Shown here piece by piece: positions 27,711-38,424 of a stretch of DNA of 64,000 nucleotides (position 1 is its first letter; every line of letters begins with the position of its first letter). The notes beneath the pieces were generated by a model that did no database searches, was not told the DNA's origin, and worked only from the letters and a program-made list of their open reading frames with translations. The position numbers and the translations under genes were made by a program. The stretch is from the NCBI RefSeq assembly GCF_001830555.1, contig NZ_MIAM01000017.1, positions 31,868 to 95,867 of the forward strand, written 5' to 3'. The stretch comes from Sphingopyxis sp. RIFCSPHIGHO2_12_FULL_65_19 (lineage in GTDB: Bacteria; Pseudomonadota; Alphaproteobacteria; Sphingomonadales; Sphingomonadaceae).

Positions 27711-28634
27711 TCAAATCTGGAAAGGATCATACCCAGTGGGCCGCGCGCGCGCCGGGGCCGTCGAACTTGCCGCTGGGGAACCGGATCTCTCCAACGCATC
27801 TTTCCAAAGCCTTCCCAGCTCGACGTCGATCCAGTCGGCTGCAAAAGGATCGAGGCCAGAGCCGGGATAAAGGCAAAACTCGCCGAAAAGCGGTTGGCAG
27901 TCGATTTCGTAAAAATCGACCCGAACGAAGGCTAGGTTCCCGGCAAGCATCTCTGCAGCTTGCAGCATCGCCCCGAGGGAGGAGGGTCTGGAAGGTCGAT
28001 CGGCGGCAGGCACGAGCTGCCGCCAGTTGCGGTCATGCAATATCCAGCGGTGACGGACACCGCGCCCCAAATGTACCTGGACGTGCGTCGCGACACCGCC
28101 AAAGACATAGATCTTGTAGTCGATGGGGAGAGGACGTGCGCCGCCGAGCAACGGCTCGGCGAAAACGCCACGCGGCACTTTGCGATATGCCCATTCGTCG
28201 AGCCAGCGGCCGTACTCCCGGCGCTGCCACCGGCGCGCGGCTCGCTGGACCTGCTTCCAGCGTTCGCAATCCGGAAACGTCTCCAGGATTTGATACTGGT
28301 TACACCCATGACGCGCCTTGACGATTGATGGGAGGGCGAACGGAATGAAGCGCGGCAGAATCTGGCCCTGCCAGAGCGTCGGTACGATCCAGTTTGCACC
28401 GAGTTGCTCCGAGGCCAAGCGTTTTGCGGCAAGTTTATCCAGCAGCGTCGTTTGCAACGGTGACCGATCATTCAATTTGCGGAGCTGGACGAGCTCGGTG
28501 AAGCGCGTCGGATTGAGCAAGTCGGGCAGGCGTCGATGACGCAAGGCGTAGAGAAGGGCAATCCGGTGCGCGGCTATCGAGGAGCCGACATTGCCCACTT
28601 TCGCCGGGTTTTCCGAGGCGCGCGAGAGTTTCAT
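27711..28634 (-). CDS. TupA-like ATP-grasp family protein
   Basis: FTELVQLRKLNDRSPLQTTLLDKLAAKRLASEQLGANWIVPTLWQG, VFAEPLLGG, DYKIYVFGG, FVRVDFYEI. Confidence 0.75.
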   Translation of the reverse strand: MKLSRASENPAKVGNVGSSIAAHRIALLYALRHRRLPDLLNPTRFTELVQLRKLNDRSPLQTTLLDKLAAKRLASEQLGANWIVPTLWQGQILPRFIPFALPSIVKARHGCNQYQILETFPDCERWKQVQRAARRWQRREYGRWLDEWAYRKVPRGVFAEPLLGGARPLPIDYKIYVFGGVATHVQVHLGRGVRHRWILHDRNWRQLVPAADRPSRPSSLGAMLQAAEMLAGNLAFVRVDFYEIDCQPLFGEFCLYPGSGLDPFAADWIDVELGRLWKDALERSGSPAASSTAPARARPTGYDPFQI

Positions 28635-29470
28635 GCCATGTCGGTCTCAGGGCTGAACGACGTGTGGCCGCTATCGCGGAAGCTCGGCCGATCCAGGTTT
28701 ATATCGCGGCAAAGCTGCATGCGGATACGAACGACCTGGCGCAGAAAACGCTCCCGGCAATAACATCGACCGACCTCCGATCACCTAGGCAGCGCTCAGG
28801 CGCTCGGGTGCGACCAACCGGTGAGGAACGCGTGATCGCGCACCGCTGCGGATCGCGTGCAGCATCGCACGTCTCAACCTCGAATCTTCATGAACGCGCA
28901 AAGGAAGATTGCTAACGGTCAGCCTATTTGAGCGAAGTGGGGAGGGATAGACCCCGGCGTGACTATGCCGAAACAGAAAAATGCTGATCGTGTATCCGAT
29001 GATTTGATTGCAGCATCCGCTTGCCTCAAACATTAGGCGCGTAGCACACTCCGACGGCCAAGCTGAGCGATATGTCGTTGAGCCGGATATGCGCGCCGAT
29101 ATTCGGACAACGTAGGGGAGCGGCCCGGACGACGATTGGATGCGTTCGCCGACGGCAATTCGACTGAGACGTGGGATCGAACAGCTGCGGCGATACGCGA
29201 AGCGATGCACATGGCGGCGGCAGACCGACCGATCACCGTCGAAGCCCGTGCGCCGTTCAAATGCAGTTGGCGAAGAAAGGTTGCAAAGTTGGGGCGGAAG
29301 GTCGCCGCTATTCTGGAATACTGTCGAAGCCGTCCTCGACGCGATCGCGGCCCCAGGCATCGGTGCGGCCATTGCCGATAGAGGAGGACGAAGAGCAGCG
29401 CGCGCTGGCAAGGGGCGGGAACGACGATAGCCGCGGCGCATTGGTCGTTAGACAGCAAAGGAGCTTTCCG

Positions 29471-30031
29471 ATGACCAAGGACAATATACTCGCCGGCTGC
29501 AGGATCCTGATCATGGCGACAGATGGCTTCGAACAATCCGAGCTTGAAGTGCCACTTCAGCGTCTGGAGGACGCCGGCGCGGAGGTCGAAATCGCATCGA
29601 TCGACGATGATGATATCACCGGCTGGGACAAAGACGATTGGGGCGACGAGGTCGAAGTCGATCTCAAGATCGCCGACGTCGACACCGACCGTTATGACGC
29701 GCTCGTTCTGCCGGGCGGCCAGATCAATCCCGACTTGCTGCGGGTCGAGGACAAGGCGATCTCGATCATTCGGGCCTTCGCAGGTGCTGGCAAGCCGGTT
29801 GCCGCGATTTGCCATGCGCCGTGGCTTCTTGTCGAAGCCGGGCTCGCATCGGGCAAGCGAATGACGAGCTACAAGTCGATCCGCACCGATGTTGCCAATG
29901 CCGGCGCGCAGGTGGTCGAAGAGAGCGTCGTGGTCGACGGCAATATCATCACCAGTCGCTGTCCCGACGACCTGCCGGACTTTTGCGATGCGATCGTCGC
30001 AGCGGTGGCCGACCGCAGGGCGCGGGCGTAG
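29471..30031 (+). CDS. PfpI/DJ-1 type glutamine amidotransferase-like protein
   Basis: ILIMATDGFEQSELEVP, DALVLPGGQINPD, PVAAICHAPWLLVEAG. Confidence 0.93.
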   Translation: MTKDNILAGCRILIMATDGFEQSELEVPLQRLEDAGAEVEIASIDDDDITGWDKDDWGDEVEVDLKIADVDTDRYDALVLPGGQINPDLLRVEDKAISIIRAFAGAGKPVAAICHAPWLLVEAGLASGKRMTSYKSIRTDVANAGAQVVEESVVVDGNIITSRCPDDLPDFCDAIVAAVADRRARA

Positions 30032-30113
30032 CTGTGCCGAGCTCAATACGGGACTGTTGAGTTGTGAAAAGGCGATCGCGTGCGGGCACGACGATTCTTG
30101 CGATATGCTGTTG

Positions 30114-30137
30114 AAAGCAGCGAGAACTCGCTGCTTT
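30114..30137 (+). terminator. perfect inverted repeat downstream of PfpI gene
   Basis: AAAGCAGCGAG-AA-CTCGCTGCTTT. Confidence 0.45.
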
Positions 30138-30184
30138 ATGGCGCGTCGTTTCCAAGCCTGCTGCCCAGGCAGTTTGGAAAGAGG

Positions 30185-30358
30185 ATGACCCACATGGGAC
30201 AGAACAACCAGCAGGGCGGCCAACCCGATCGCAATCCGAACGAGAACCCCGGCCAGCAGGAACAGCAGGATCAGCAGCGTCGCCAGCCCGGTCGGGACAA
30301 TGACCAGGACCAGGGAAACCAGGCCGGCCGCGACGACGAGAATCGTCAGAACCGCTGA
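30185..30358 (+). CDS. Gln/Asn/Asp/Arg-rich low-complexity protein
   Basis: MTHMGQNNQQGGQPDRNPNENPGQQEQQDQQRRQPGRDNDQDQGNQAGRDDENRQNR, SD GGAAAGAGG upstream. Confidence 0.55.
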   Translation: MTHMGQNNQQGGQPDRNPNENPGQQEQQDQQRRQPGRDNDQDQGNQAGRDDENRQNR

Positions 30359-30526
30359 CGTCGGAAAGAAGAGTGACGCCGAGGCACCCTCTCGGGGCAG
30401 GGCCGCACTTCGATGCGGCCCGGCCTTTTCTATTCCCCGGTTGCGCCCATTCCAGGTGCAACCTTCCTAGCGCTTTGGCATTCTCCCTTCATCGATCGCG
30501 GACAGCGGAATAGGAAGGAGAGGCCC

Positions 30527-30730
30527 GTGCGAACGATTGAGATATGGCCCGACGAAATCGAGGGCGGCGACACCGAGCGAGAGGGTGTCTTCTACGCGAC
30601 TATGCGCTTCATCGACAGGGAAGCTGAAACCGCCGTCGTGATCTATCTGCAACCCGAGATCGAGCGAGGCATGATCGCCGATCTTTACGGCTGGGCGCAA
30701 AGCCGCGGCATGACCGGTCGAACGAACTGA
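30527..30730 (+). CDS. hypothetical 67-aa protein (GTG start)
   Basis: AAGGAGAG SD then GTGCGAACG; VRTIEIWPDEIEGGDTEREGVFYATMRFIDREAETAVVIYLQPEIERGM. Confidence 0.6.
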   Translation: MRTIEIWPDEIEGGDTEREGVFYATMRFIDREAETAVVIYLQPEIERGMIADLYGWAQSRGMTGRTN

Positions 30731-30795
30731 ATTGGAAGCATGGGTTGGCAAGCGGTCGCCCGCCTGGATCGGAGCGCCCCTTGGCGGCCACCTTT

Positions 30796-30978
30796 TCAAT
30801 GCGGAGAAGTCGTTCGATGCAAGTCAGTCAGCACGGCGTTCCAGAATGCGATCTCTTCGTCATTGCCCCGGTCGCGCGACCATTGCACCTGCCTGGAGAC
30901 GATGAAGTCGGCCTGTTTGCCATGCCGCAGCTTGATCTCCGACACACAATTTCGAATATTATGACCTCCGAACGGCAT
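30796..30978 (-). CDS. hypothetical 60-aa protein
   Basis: MPFGGHNIRNCVSEIKLRHGKQADFIVSRQVQWSRDRGNDEEIAFWNAVLTDLHRTTSPH. Confidence 0.4.
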   Translation of the reverse strand: MPFGGHNIRNCVSEIKLRHGKQADFIVSRQVQWSRDRGNDEEIAFWNAVLTDLHRTTSPH

Positions 30979-31018
30979 TGCCGATCTCCTTGATGCTCCG
31001 CATAGAAACAGGGCAGGT

Positions 31019-31044
31019 GAGGGCGGCGGTTTCCCGCCGCCCTC
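31019..31044 (-). terminator. hairpin downstream of groEL
   Basis: GAGGGCGGCGG-TTTC-CCGCCGCCCTC. Confidence 0.65.
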
Positions 31045-31050
31045 GATATG

Positions 31051-32694
<1,644 letters not shown>

Positions 32695-32715
32695 TCAGTG
32701 GGTGATGAATGGGCG

Positions 32716-33030
32716 CTACGCTGCCTGCCTGAGCGCCTCGGCCTGCTCGATGACGCCGAGGATGTCGCTCTCCTTCATGATGAGCAGTTCCTCGCCGTCG
32801 ATGCGCACCTCGGTGCCCGACCATTTGCCGAACAGGATGCGATCGCCGGCCTTGACGTCGAGTGCGGTGACCGTGCCGTCCTCGGCGCGGGCGCCCGGAC
32901 CGACGGCGACGACTTCGCCTTCCTGCGGCTTTTCCTTGGCGGTGTCGGGGATGATGATGCCGCCCGAGGTCTTTTCCTCGGCTTCGATGCGGCGGACGAC
33001 CACACGGTCGTGCAAGGGACGGAAATGCAT
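32716..33030 (-). CDS. groES: co-chaperonin GroES
   Basis: [44 protein letters not shown]. Confidence 0.97.
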   Translation of the reverse strand: MHFRPLHDRVVVRRIEAEEKTSGGIIIPDTAKEKPQEGEVVAVGPGARAEDGTVTALDVKAGDRILFGKWSGTEVRIDGEELLIMKESDILGVIEQAEALRQAA

Positions 33031-33101
33031 GCATAACCTCCATGTTGCATAACGATATGATAAGCCGGCGCGCCTGTCCGGGACGCCCGGCACCGATGAG
33101 C

Positions 33102-33127
33102 TAGGAAGCGGATTTTTTCGCTTCAAG
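33102..33127 (-). promoter_or_regulatory. RpoH-like heat-shock promoter upstream of groES
   Basis: Minus strand CTTGAA-N16-CCTA. Confidence 0.7.
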
Positions 33128-33290
33128 AGGGTCGGCGAAAATTTTTTTCGGCTCGTTTTCGCGAGAAACAAATGCCCCTTATCAAGGGGCTGACAACTCT
33201 TGACTCGACTCGCTTCGTTCCCAAAGTTTGTGGCCGCGGCACCCTGCCGTACGATGAGAAAGGAAAGGCTACAAGGAAGGAGGCACGATC

Positions 33291-33518
33291 ATGTCCGAGC
33301 CATTTTCCCGTTTTCTTCACCCCTTCGACGTGGCGCGTCACCCGAGCCTCGAGCCCGAGGTCAAGCGCGCCCTTCTCGCATCCTGGGCATCGGATCGCTC
33401 GTCGGTCCGCAACAAGCCCGCGCTTCGCAAACCCCCGGGGGCGAGGCGAGCGGTGCCAGTCGACGATGTGCTCGCGGCGCTTCGGTCGCTCGATGGCGGC
33501 GAGACACGCGCGCCATGA
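33291..33518 (+). CDS. conserved small protein upstream of usg
   Basis: FSRFLHPFDVARHPSLEPEVKRALLASWASDRSSV; stop overlaps usg ATG. Confidence 0.75.
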   Translation: MSEPFSRFLHPFDVARHPSLEPEVKRALLASWASDRSSVRNKPALRKPPGARRAVPVDDVLAALRSLDGGETRAP

Positions 33519-33784
33519 CCGACCGCGCGCTGATCGCACAGTTGGACGGCTACGGGCTGACGACCGCCGAGATCCATTATTACCGGCCCGATCATCCCTC
33601 GCTGCTCCAGCTCTTCGTCTGGCAGGACTATGATCTGCCGCCGGACTTCCCGGTGCTGTTCGATTTTCTTGCCATGTGGCGGCGCCAGATCGAAGCCGCG
33701 CTCCATTCGGTGCGGATCGCGCACGATATGCTGATCGGACCCGCCGAGTGGAGTGCGGCAGATATCATTCGCTCGCTCGATTGA
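33515..33784 (+). CDS. usg: Usg family protein
   Basis: LDGYGLTTAEIHYYRPDHPSLLQLFVWQDYDLPPDFP. Confidence 0.85.
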   Translation: MTDRALIAQLDGYGLTTAEIHYYRPDHPSLLQLFVWQDYDLPPDFPVLFDFLAMWRRQIEAALHSVRIAHDMLIGPAEWSAADIIRSLD

Positions 33785-33874
33785 GATCGGGGCGGCGGCC
33801 GCCACCGTCCGGCGTTTAAATGCAATTTGATATTGAAGGGCGGGGCCAACGCTGAACGGCGGCCCCGCCCGTTG

Positions 33875-34360
33875 TTACGCTTTTTCGAGCGTCTTTTCGT
33901 TCGACGATCCGATCCGGCGCGGCTCGGTGTCGCCGCCGCCGATCTCGATCTTGCGCGGCTTCATCGCCTCGGGGACGACACGGCTGAGCTCGATCGAGAG
34001 CAGCCCGTCGGCGAAGCTCGCGCCGCCGACCTCGATATAGTCGGCGAGCTGGAAGCGGCGCTCGAACGCGCGGCGCGCGATGCCGCGGTGGAGATAGACG
34101 AGCTTGGCGTCTTCCTCGGCGGGCTTGCCCGTGACGCTCAGTTGGTTCTGCTGCGCGACGATCTCGATCTCGTCGGGCTTGAAGCCCGGGACCGCCAGCG
34201 TGACGCGGAAGCGGTCGTCGGCATCGCGCACGATGTCGAAGGCGGGAAAGCCATCGGACGTTTCGCCGCGCTGCCCTTTCTCGAGCAGGTCGAAGAGGTG
34301 ATCGAAGCCCACCGTCGAGCGGCGGTAGGGGGTGAAGTCAAAGTCGGTTCTCATTTCCAA
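33875..34360 (-). CDS. small heat shock protein Hsp20 (IbpA-like)
   Basis: FPAFDIVRDADDRFRVTLAVPGFKPDEIEIVAQQNQLSVTGK; IARRAFERRFQLADY. Confidence 0.95.
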   Translation of the reverse strand: MEMRTDFDFTPYRRSTVGFDHLFDLLEKGQRGETSDGFPAFDIVRDADDRFRVTLAVPGFKPDEIEIVAQQNQLSVTGKPAEEDAKLVYLHRGIARRAFERRFQLADYIEVGGASFADGLLSIELSRVVPEAMKPRKIEIGGGDTEPRRIGSSNEKTLEKA

Positions 34361-34460
34361 ATCCTCCTGATTGAAGCAATTCGGGCATGAGATGCGCCGG
34401 GACTTAGAGCCGGCGCTCTCTATGTCCTGGACCCGGAAAATCCGGCATCCGGGAAAAAAT

Positions 34461-34486
34461 TAGGAAGCCATTTTTTCGATTTCAAG
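34461..34486 (-). promoter_or_regulatory. RpoH-like heat-shock promoter upstream of hsp20
   Basis: Minus strand CTTGAA-N16-CCTA, nearly identical to the groES site. Confidence 0.7.
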
Positions 34487-34579
34487 AGGTCGCGCGCGCG
34501 AAGATTCTGGATGCGCCATGTTCCGAAAATCCGCAGCGCCAAAGCGCGGAGCCGCAACGCGCGCGGCTCCGCGATCGGG

Positions 34580-34777
34580 TCAGGCGACGCGACTGTCGCC
34601 GGTATCGCGGCTCCATGCCGCGATCTGGTCCTTGATCGCCAGCTTCAGCTTCTTGAGCCGCGCAATCAGGACTTCGTCGGGCTGGCGGCGCTGCGCCTCC
34701 CGATCGATTTCGGCGTCGAGGCAGGCATGCTCGCGCCGCAGATAATCGATATGTTTGCTGGACATCTTCTTCTCCAT
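34580..34777 (-). CDS. YdcH/DUF465 family protein
   Basis: HIDYLRREHACLDAEIDREAQRRQPDEVLIARLKKLKLAIKDQI. Confidence 0.85.
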   Translation of the reverse strand: MEKKMSSKHIDYLRREHACLDAEIDREAQRRQPDEVLIARLKKLKLAIKDQIAAWSRDTGDSRVA

Positions 34778-34821
34778 GCCAAGTTGAGGATGTTGCAGCC
34801 CGAGCGGCTGCGGCGTGGATG

Positions 34822-34848
34822 TAGGAAAGCTTTGGTCGGGATTTCAAG
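34822..34848 (-). promoter_or_regulatory. RpoH-like promoter upstream of ydcH-like gene
   Basis: Minus strand CTTGAA-N17-CCTACAT. Confidence 0.6.
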
Positions 34849-35163
34849 GGGTTGAAGTGTCCGCCTGTGGGAGACTGTCGGAAGCTGTGAAGAGCATCGC
34901 GCTGCGCCCGGCAGGGAAGGTACGACAGGCGGCATTGGGAAGCAAAGATGAAGAGGCGGTCGGCGCGCTACAGCTAAATCGTCACAACATGGGTTAGTCG
35001 CTGCAACCCGGCCCGGCGACCATTGTTTCGGTAGCATGCCGACTCGCGAGGAACAGGTTTACCCGCTCTTCAGGCGCGTCGCCGACGCGATTTGCGCTGT
35101 CCGCCTTCCTGGCCGCGCCTGGGAATATGCGCTGCGCCGGAGCCAACCGGCATATTCTTCAGA

Positions 35164-35988
35164 ATGGGAGTGATGGATATGACCATGAAAGCACAGAAGC
35201 TCGATACGATCTGGGTCGAGAAACCCTGGGGCGTCGATCGGCTTCCTCCGCCCTTCGATGCACGGACTGGTGGCCGCGTCGGCGAAATCTGGTTTCGTCC
35301 GCCCCAATCCAATCCGCTGCTCGTGAAATATATCTTCACGAGCGAGCGCTTGTCGATCCAGGTCCATCCCGACGACCGGCAGGCGCAGGCGCGCGGACTT
35401 TCCGCAGGCAAGGAGGAATGCTGGTACATTCTCGACGCTGAGCCGGACGCGGTGCTCGGCATTGGCACGCTTCGCGCGCTCGGCGAGCGCGAACTCGCCG
35501 ATACCGCCCGCTCGGGTGCTATCGAGGCGCTCATGGAGTGGCATCCGGTGCGCGCGAACATGTTCATTCATATTCCGCCCGGAACCGTCCATGCGATCGG
35601 TGCCGGGGTCACACTCGTCGAAATTCAGCAGAATGTGGATGTTACCTATCGTCTCTACGATTACGGCCGCCCGCGCGAGCTGCACCTCGCCGATGGGACG
35701 GCGGTCGCGAAGGCCGCGCCGATGTCACGCGATCTCTGCCGCCAAGTCGATATCGCAGAGAGCGCGTTGTTGCTCGACAGCCGCCATCTCGCGGTCGCGC
35801 ACCTGAACGCCAACGACCTTTCGCCGCTTGCCGATGCGAGGGATGGGGCGATGATCGTCCCGCTCAGCGGCACGGTCGCGGCTGACGGCGTGACCGCGCA
35901 GGCGGGCGAGTGCCTGTGGGCCGAGGACGTCGCTACCATCGAGGCCGGAGCCGGCGCGCGTTTTCTGGCGGGTTGGCACAAGCCTTGA
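35164..35988 (+). CDS. manA: class I mannose-6-phosphate isomerase
   Basis: EKPWGVDRLP, GEIWF, LSIQVHPDD, KEECWYIL, FIHIPPGTVHAIGAGVTLVEIQQNVDVTYRLYDYGR. Confidence 0.9.
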   Translation: MGVMDMTMKAQKLDTIWVEKPWGVDRLPPPFDARTGGRVGEIWFRPPQSNPLLVKYIFTSERLSIQVHPDDRQAQARGLSAGKEECWYILDAEPDAVLGIGTLRALGERELADTARSGAIEALMEWHPVRANMFIHIPPGTVHAIGAGVTLVEIQQNVDVTYRLYDYGRPRELHLADGTAVAKAAPMSRDLCRQVDIAESALLLDSRHLAVAHLNANDLSPLADARDGAMIVPLSGTVAADGVTAQAGECLWAEDVATIEAGAGARFLAGWHKP

Positions 35989-36102
35989 CGCCCTGCGCGA
36001 CCTTGGCGCGTCTCCGATGGAGGGCGATCCGCCTGCGCCAACTGGCCTGGCACCGTCCTGCCGCCCGAGACGCCTAGCGAGGCGCGTCGGCTGCCGCGCG
36101 TG

Positions 36103-36981
36103 TCACAGGGTTGATCGGCTATCCGCCCGAGCTTTCTCTACGGCGCTTCCCATCTCCTCTCCGAGGCGCACCGGCCGTTCGGGAAACCAATCGGGGTTGA
36201 ACGCGATCGCTTGCTTCTCGAACAGCGTCACGATCGTGGAGCCGAGGAGAAAGCGACCCATCTCGTCGCCCTTGCGCAGCGAGACTTCATCGGGGGCGTA
36301 GGACCATGACGATAACTTGCCCGATCGCTTCGCGTTCACCACGCCATGCCATGACGTTGCGACGCTGCCGACGATGGTCGCACCTACGAGTATCATCGCG
36401 AAATGGCCGTGAGTGGGGGACTCGAACAGGCATATGACCCGCTCGTTGCGCGCGAAAAGGCCGGGCACCCCGCGCGCGGTCGTCGGGTTGACGGAAAAGA
36501 GCGAGCCCGGGACGTGGATCATGCGTCTGAGCTCCCCGTCGCACGGCATGTGCAGCCGGTGATAATCCTTGGGCGAAAGATAGAGGTTGGCGAAACTGCC
36601 GTCGCGAAACGTCGCGGCGAGGGCAGCGTCGCCGCCCAGTATCGCGGTGGTGGTAAAACGGTGGCCCTTGGCCTGGACGATGTGATGATCGTCGATGGCG
36701 CCGAACTGGCTGATGGCACCGTCGACCGGACAGATGAAATCGGCCTCCGCCCGCGGGCGAGCGCCGGCTTTCAGCGGACGCGTGAAGAAGTCGTTGAAGT
36801 TTGCATAGCTGCGGATGTCGGGATTTTCCGCTTCGCTCATGTCGACGCCATATTTGGCGACGAACCATTGGATCAGTCGCGGGGTCAGCCGGCCCGACGA
36901 CGCGGCAACACGGCCGGCGAATTCGGTCAGCCGCCGCTTCGGCATCGCATGCTGGGCAAGAATTGTCAGGCGCTCGAACAT
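36103..36981 (-). CDS. psd: phosphatidylserine decarboxylase (type I-like)
   Basis: FNDFFTRPLKAGARP, CPVDGAISQFG, KGHRFT, YHRLHMPCDG, MGRFLLGSTIVTLF (LGST processing motif). Confidence 0.93.
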   Translation of the reverse strand: MFERLTILAQHAMPKRRLTEFAGRVAASSGRLTPRLIQWFVAKYGVDMSEAENPDIRSYANFNDFFTRPLKAGARPRAEADFICPVDGAISQFGAIDDHHIVQAKGHRFTTTAILGGDAALAATFRDGSFANLYLSPKDYHRLHMPCDGELRRMIHVPGSLFSVNPTTARGVPGLFARNERVICLFESPTHGHFAMILVGATIVGSVATSWHGVVNAKRSGKLSSWSYAPDEVSLRKGDEMGRFLLGSTIVTLFEKQAIAFNPDWFPERPVRLGEEMGSAVEKARADSRSTL

Positions 36982-37141
36982 GATATCATCCGGTGGTCGA
37001 TGCTGCGGAGGGAAAGCCGATCACCTGGGGAGAGACGACGGCGCCTGCCTCTTCGTTCCGGCGGTGATGCTTTATCCCGATGTCGTGGGGCAAGGGAAGG
37101 CGCATGGCCGGGAGCGGAAGATAATCGGGTAGGGGGCGCGC

Positions 37142-38020
37142 TCAGTCTCGCCGGGCCTTTGGCGTTCCTCCCGCCGAACGGACGAAGCGGTAACTCTTCT
37201 GCTCATAGTTCCGCGCGCGCAGGAAGTTGTGGGCGTTGTTGATCATGATGTCGCTCATGATCTCGATCGTGCCGCATCCGCCCTTGGCGAGAGCCGTCTC
37301 GGCGGCGGTCAGGAGCGTCGTCCCGATGCCGCGCCGCCGACGCTCGCCGTCGACAAGCAGCAGGGTGACGCGGCCGACGAGGCCGTGCTGCAAGGTCGGA
37401 ACGACCGCCCAGGCGCAGCATCCGACCAGCCCGCCGGCATCGGCGACGAGAAGCCCGGCCTTGGCGTTGCCGATCGCCTCGATATTCGCGTCGATCGATA
37501 TGAGCTTGGGCGGCTCGGCAAGCTGGGCGAGCAGACGGGCGAGAGCTTTTCGGTCCTTGCCCGTCGCGGGCCGCAGGCTGAGCTCGGGCTCCGGCAGGGC
37601 TTCGGGTTTGACGATCCTCAGCACCGGCTTGGCTTTCGGCGGCGGCGGCGGATCCTGCCGCCTTCGTACAGGCTCGGGTGACGGTGGCGGACGCGTTTTT
37701 CCGCGTCGACGGATGGGTACTTGCTCCTCGATAGGTTCGGCGGCTTTGGGTGCCTTCTTGGCAGGCTTCGCCGCGGGTTCGCGTTCGGCCGAGAGTTTCC
37801 AGCTGTCGGCCGCGCCGCCGCGAAGATAGTGCGCGATGTCGGCGGCGCTTGCCGTGAGCCCTTGTTCGCCGATCCCGAGGAGCGGCTTGCCAGCCGCATC
37901 GGTGAGGCCGAACTTCCCATAATCGCCGACGCCCGGCGTTCGCTTTCGCGACCGGACGAGTTTCATCCCGCGGTGTTCGGCGATTGCGCGAAGCTCGTCG
38001 GCTGTCGGCTCGGTTGTCAT
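37142..38020 (-). CDS. GNAT acetyltransferase fused to an N-terminal RSRKRTPGVGDYGKFGL domain via a Pro/Lys/Arg linker
   Basis: LLLVDGERRRRGIGTTLLTAAETALAKGGCGTIEIMS acetyl-CoA signature; distinct N-terminal module. Confidence 0.85.
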   Translation of the reverse strand: MTTEPTADELRAIAEHRGMKLVRSRKRTPGVGDYGKFGLTDAAGKPLLGIGEQGLTASAADIAHYLRGGAADSWKLSAEREPAAKPAKKAPKAAEPIEEQVPIRRRGKTRPPPSPEPVRRRQDPPPPPKAKPVLRIVKPEALPEPELSLRPATGKDRKALARLLAQLAEPPKLISIDANIEAIGNAKAGLLVADAGGLVGCCAWAVVPTLQHGLVGRVTLLLVDGERRRRGIGTTLLTAAETALAKGGCGTIEIMSDIMINNAHNFLRARNYEQKSYRFVRSAGGTPKARRD

Positions 38021-38143
38021 CGATCAGGGCCGGCAAGGAGAGGCGGGGCGGGTCTGCGGGGAGGGGGCGCTCGCTCGGACCGGCGGCGCGCGCTTGCCCG
38101 CGCCCTGGTGGGAACCTGTGCGGCTGCGACGCGCTCTGCCCAT

Positions 38144-38386
38144 ATGCGCGCGCGCCGCTTCACCCGCTCGACCATGATCGACCATGTCGCCTATGACGAG
38201 GCAGCGTCGGTGCTTTCCATCAGCTTCCGGGGCACCGGCAGATATCTTTATCATGGCGTCCCGCGCGCGATCTACGACGGGCTCTGCGCTGCGGAATCGC
38301 TCGGCGCCTATTTCAACGCGCATATCAAGGATCATTTCCGCTGCGAGCGCGACCCGGCGCGCAGGCGGTTCGGTCCCGGTGCCTGA
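38144..38386 (+). CDS. KTSC domain protein (start 38144 or 38174)
   Basis: MIDHVAYDEAASVLSISFRGTGRYLYHGVPRAIYDGLCAAESLGAYFNAHIKDHF. Confidence 0.85.
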   Translation: MRARRFTRSTMIDHVAYDEAASVLSISFRGTGRYLYHGVPRAIYDGLCAAESLGAYFNAHIKDHFRCERDPARRRFGPGA

Positions 38387-38424
38387 CAGTGGGGCGGTGA
38401 CGATCACCCCTGCGGAGGCGCCGC

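Noticed and set aside
28640-29470. About 830-nt gap possibly hiding a gene
   Set aside because: Checked several frames; only short or compositionally poor ORFs, no motif recognised. May be degenerate sequence, not callable.
29033-30223. 396-aa minus-strand ORF across the PfpI gene
   Set aside because: Antisense to PfpI and extends into a gap without domain support.
33174-33190. GCCCCTT-ATC-AAGGGGC hairpin upstream of groES as a riboswitch or ROSE thermometer
   Set aside because: Located upstream of the predicted promoter, so outside the groES leader; small simple hairpin.
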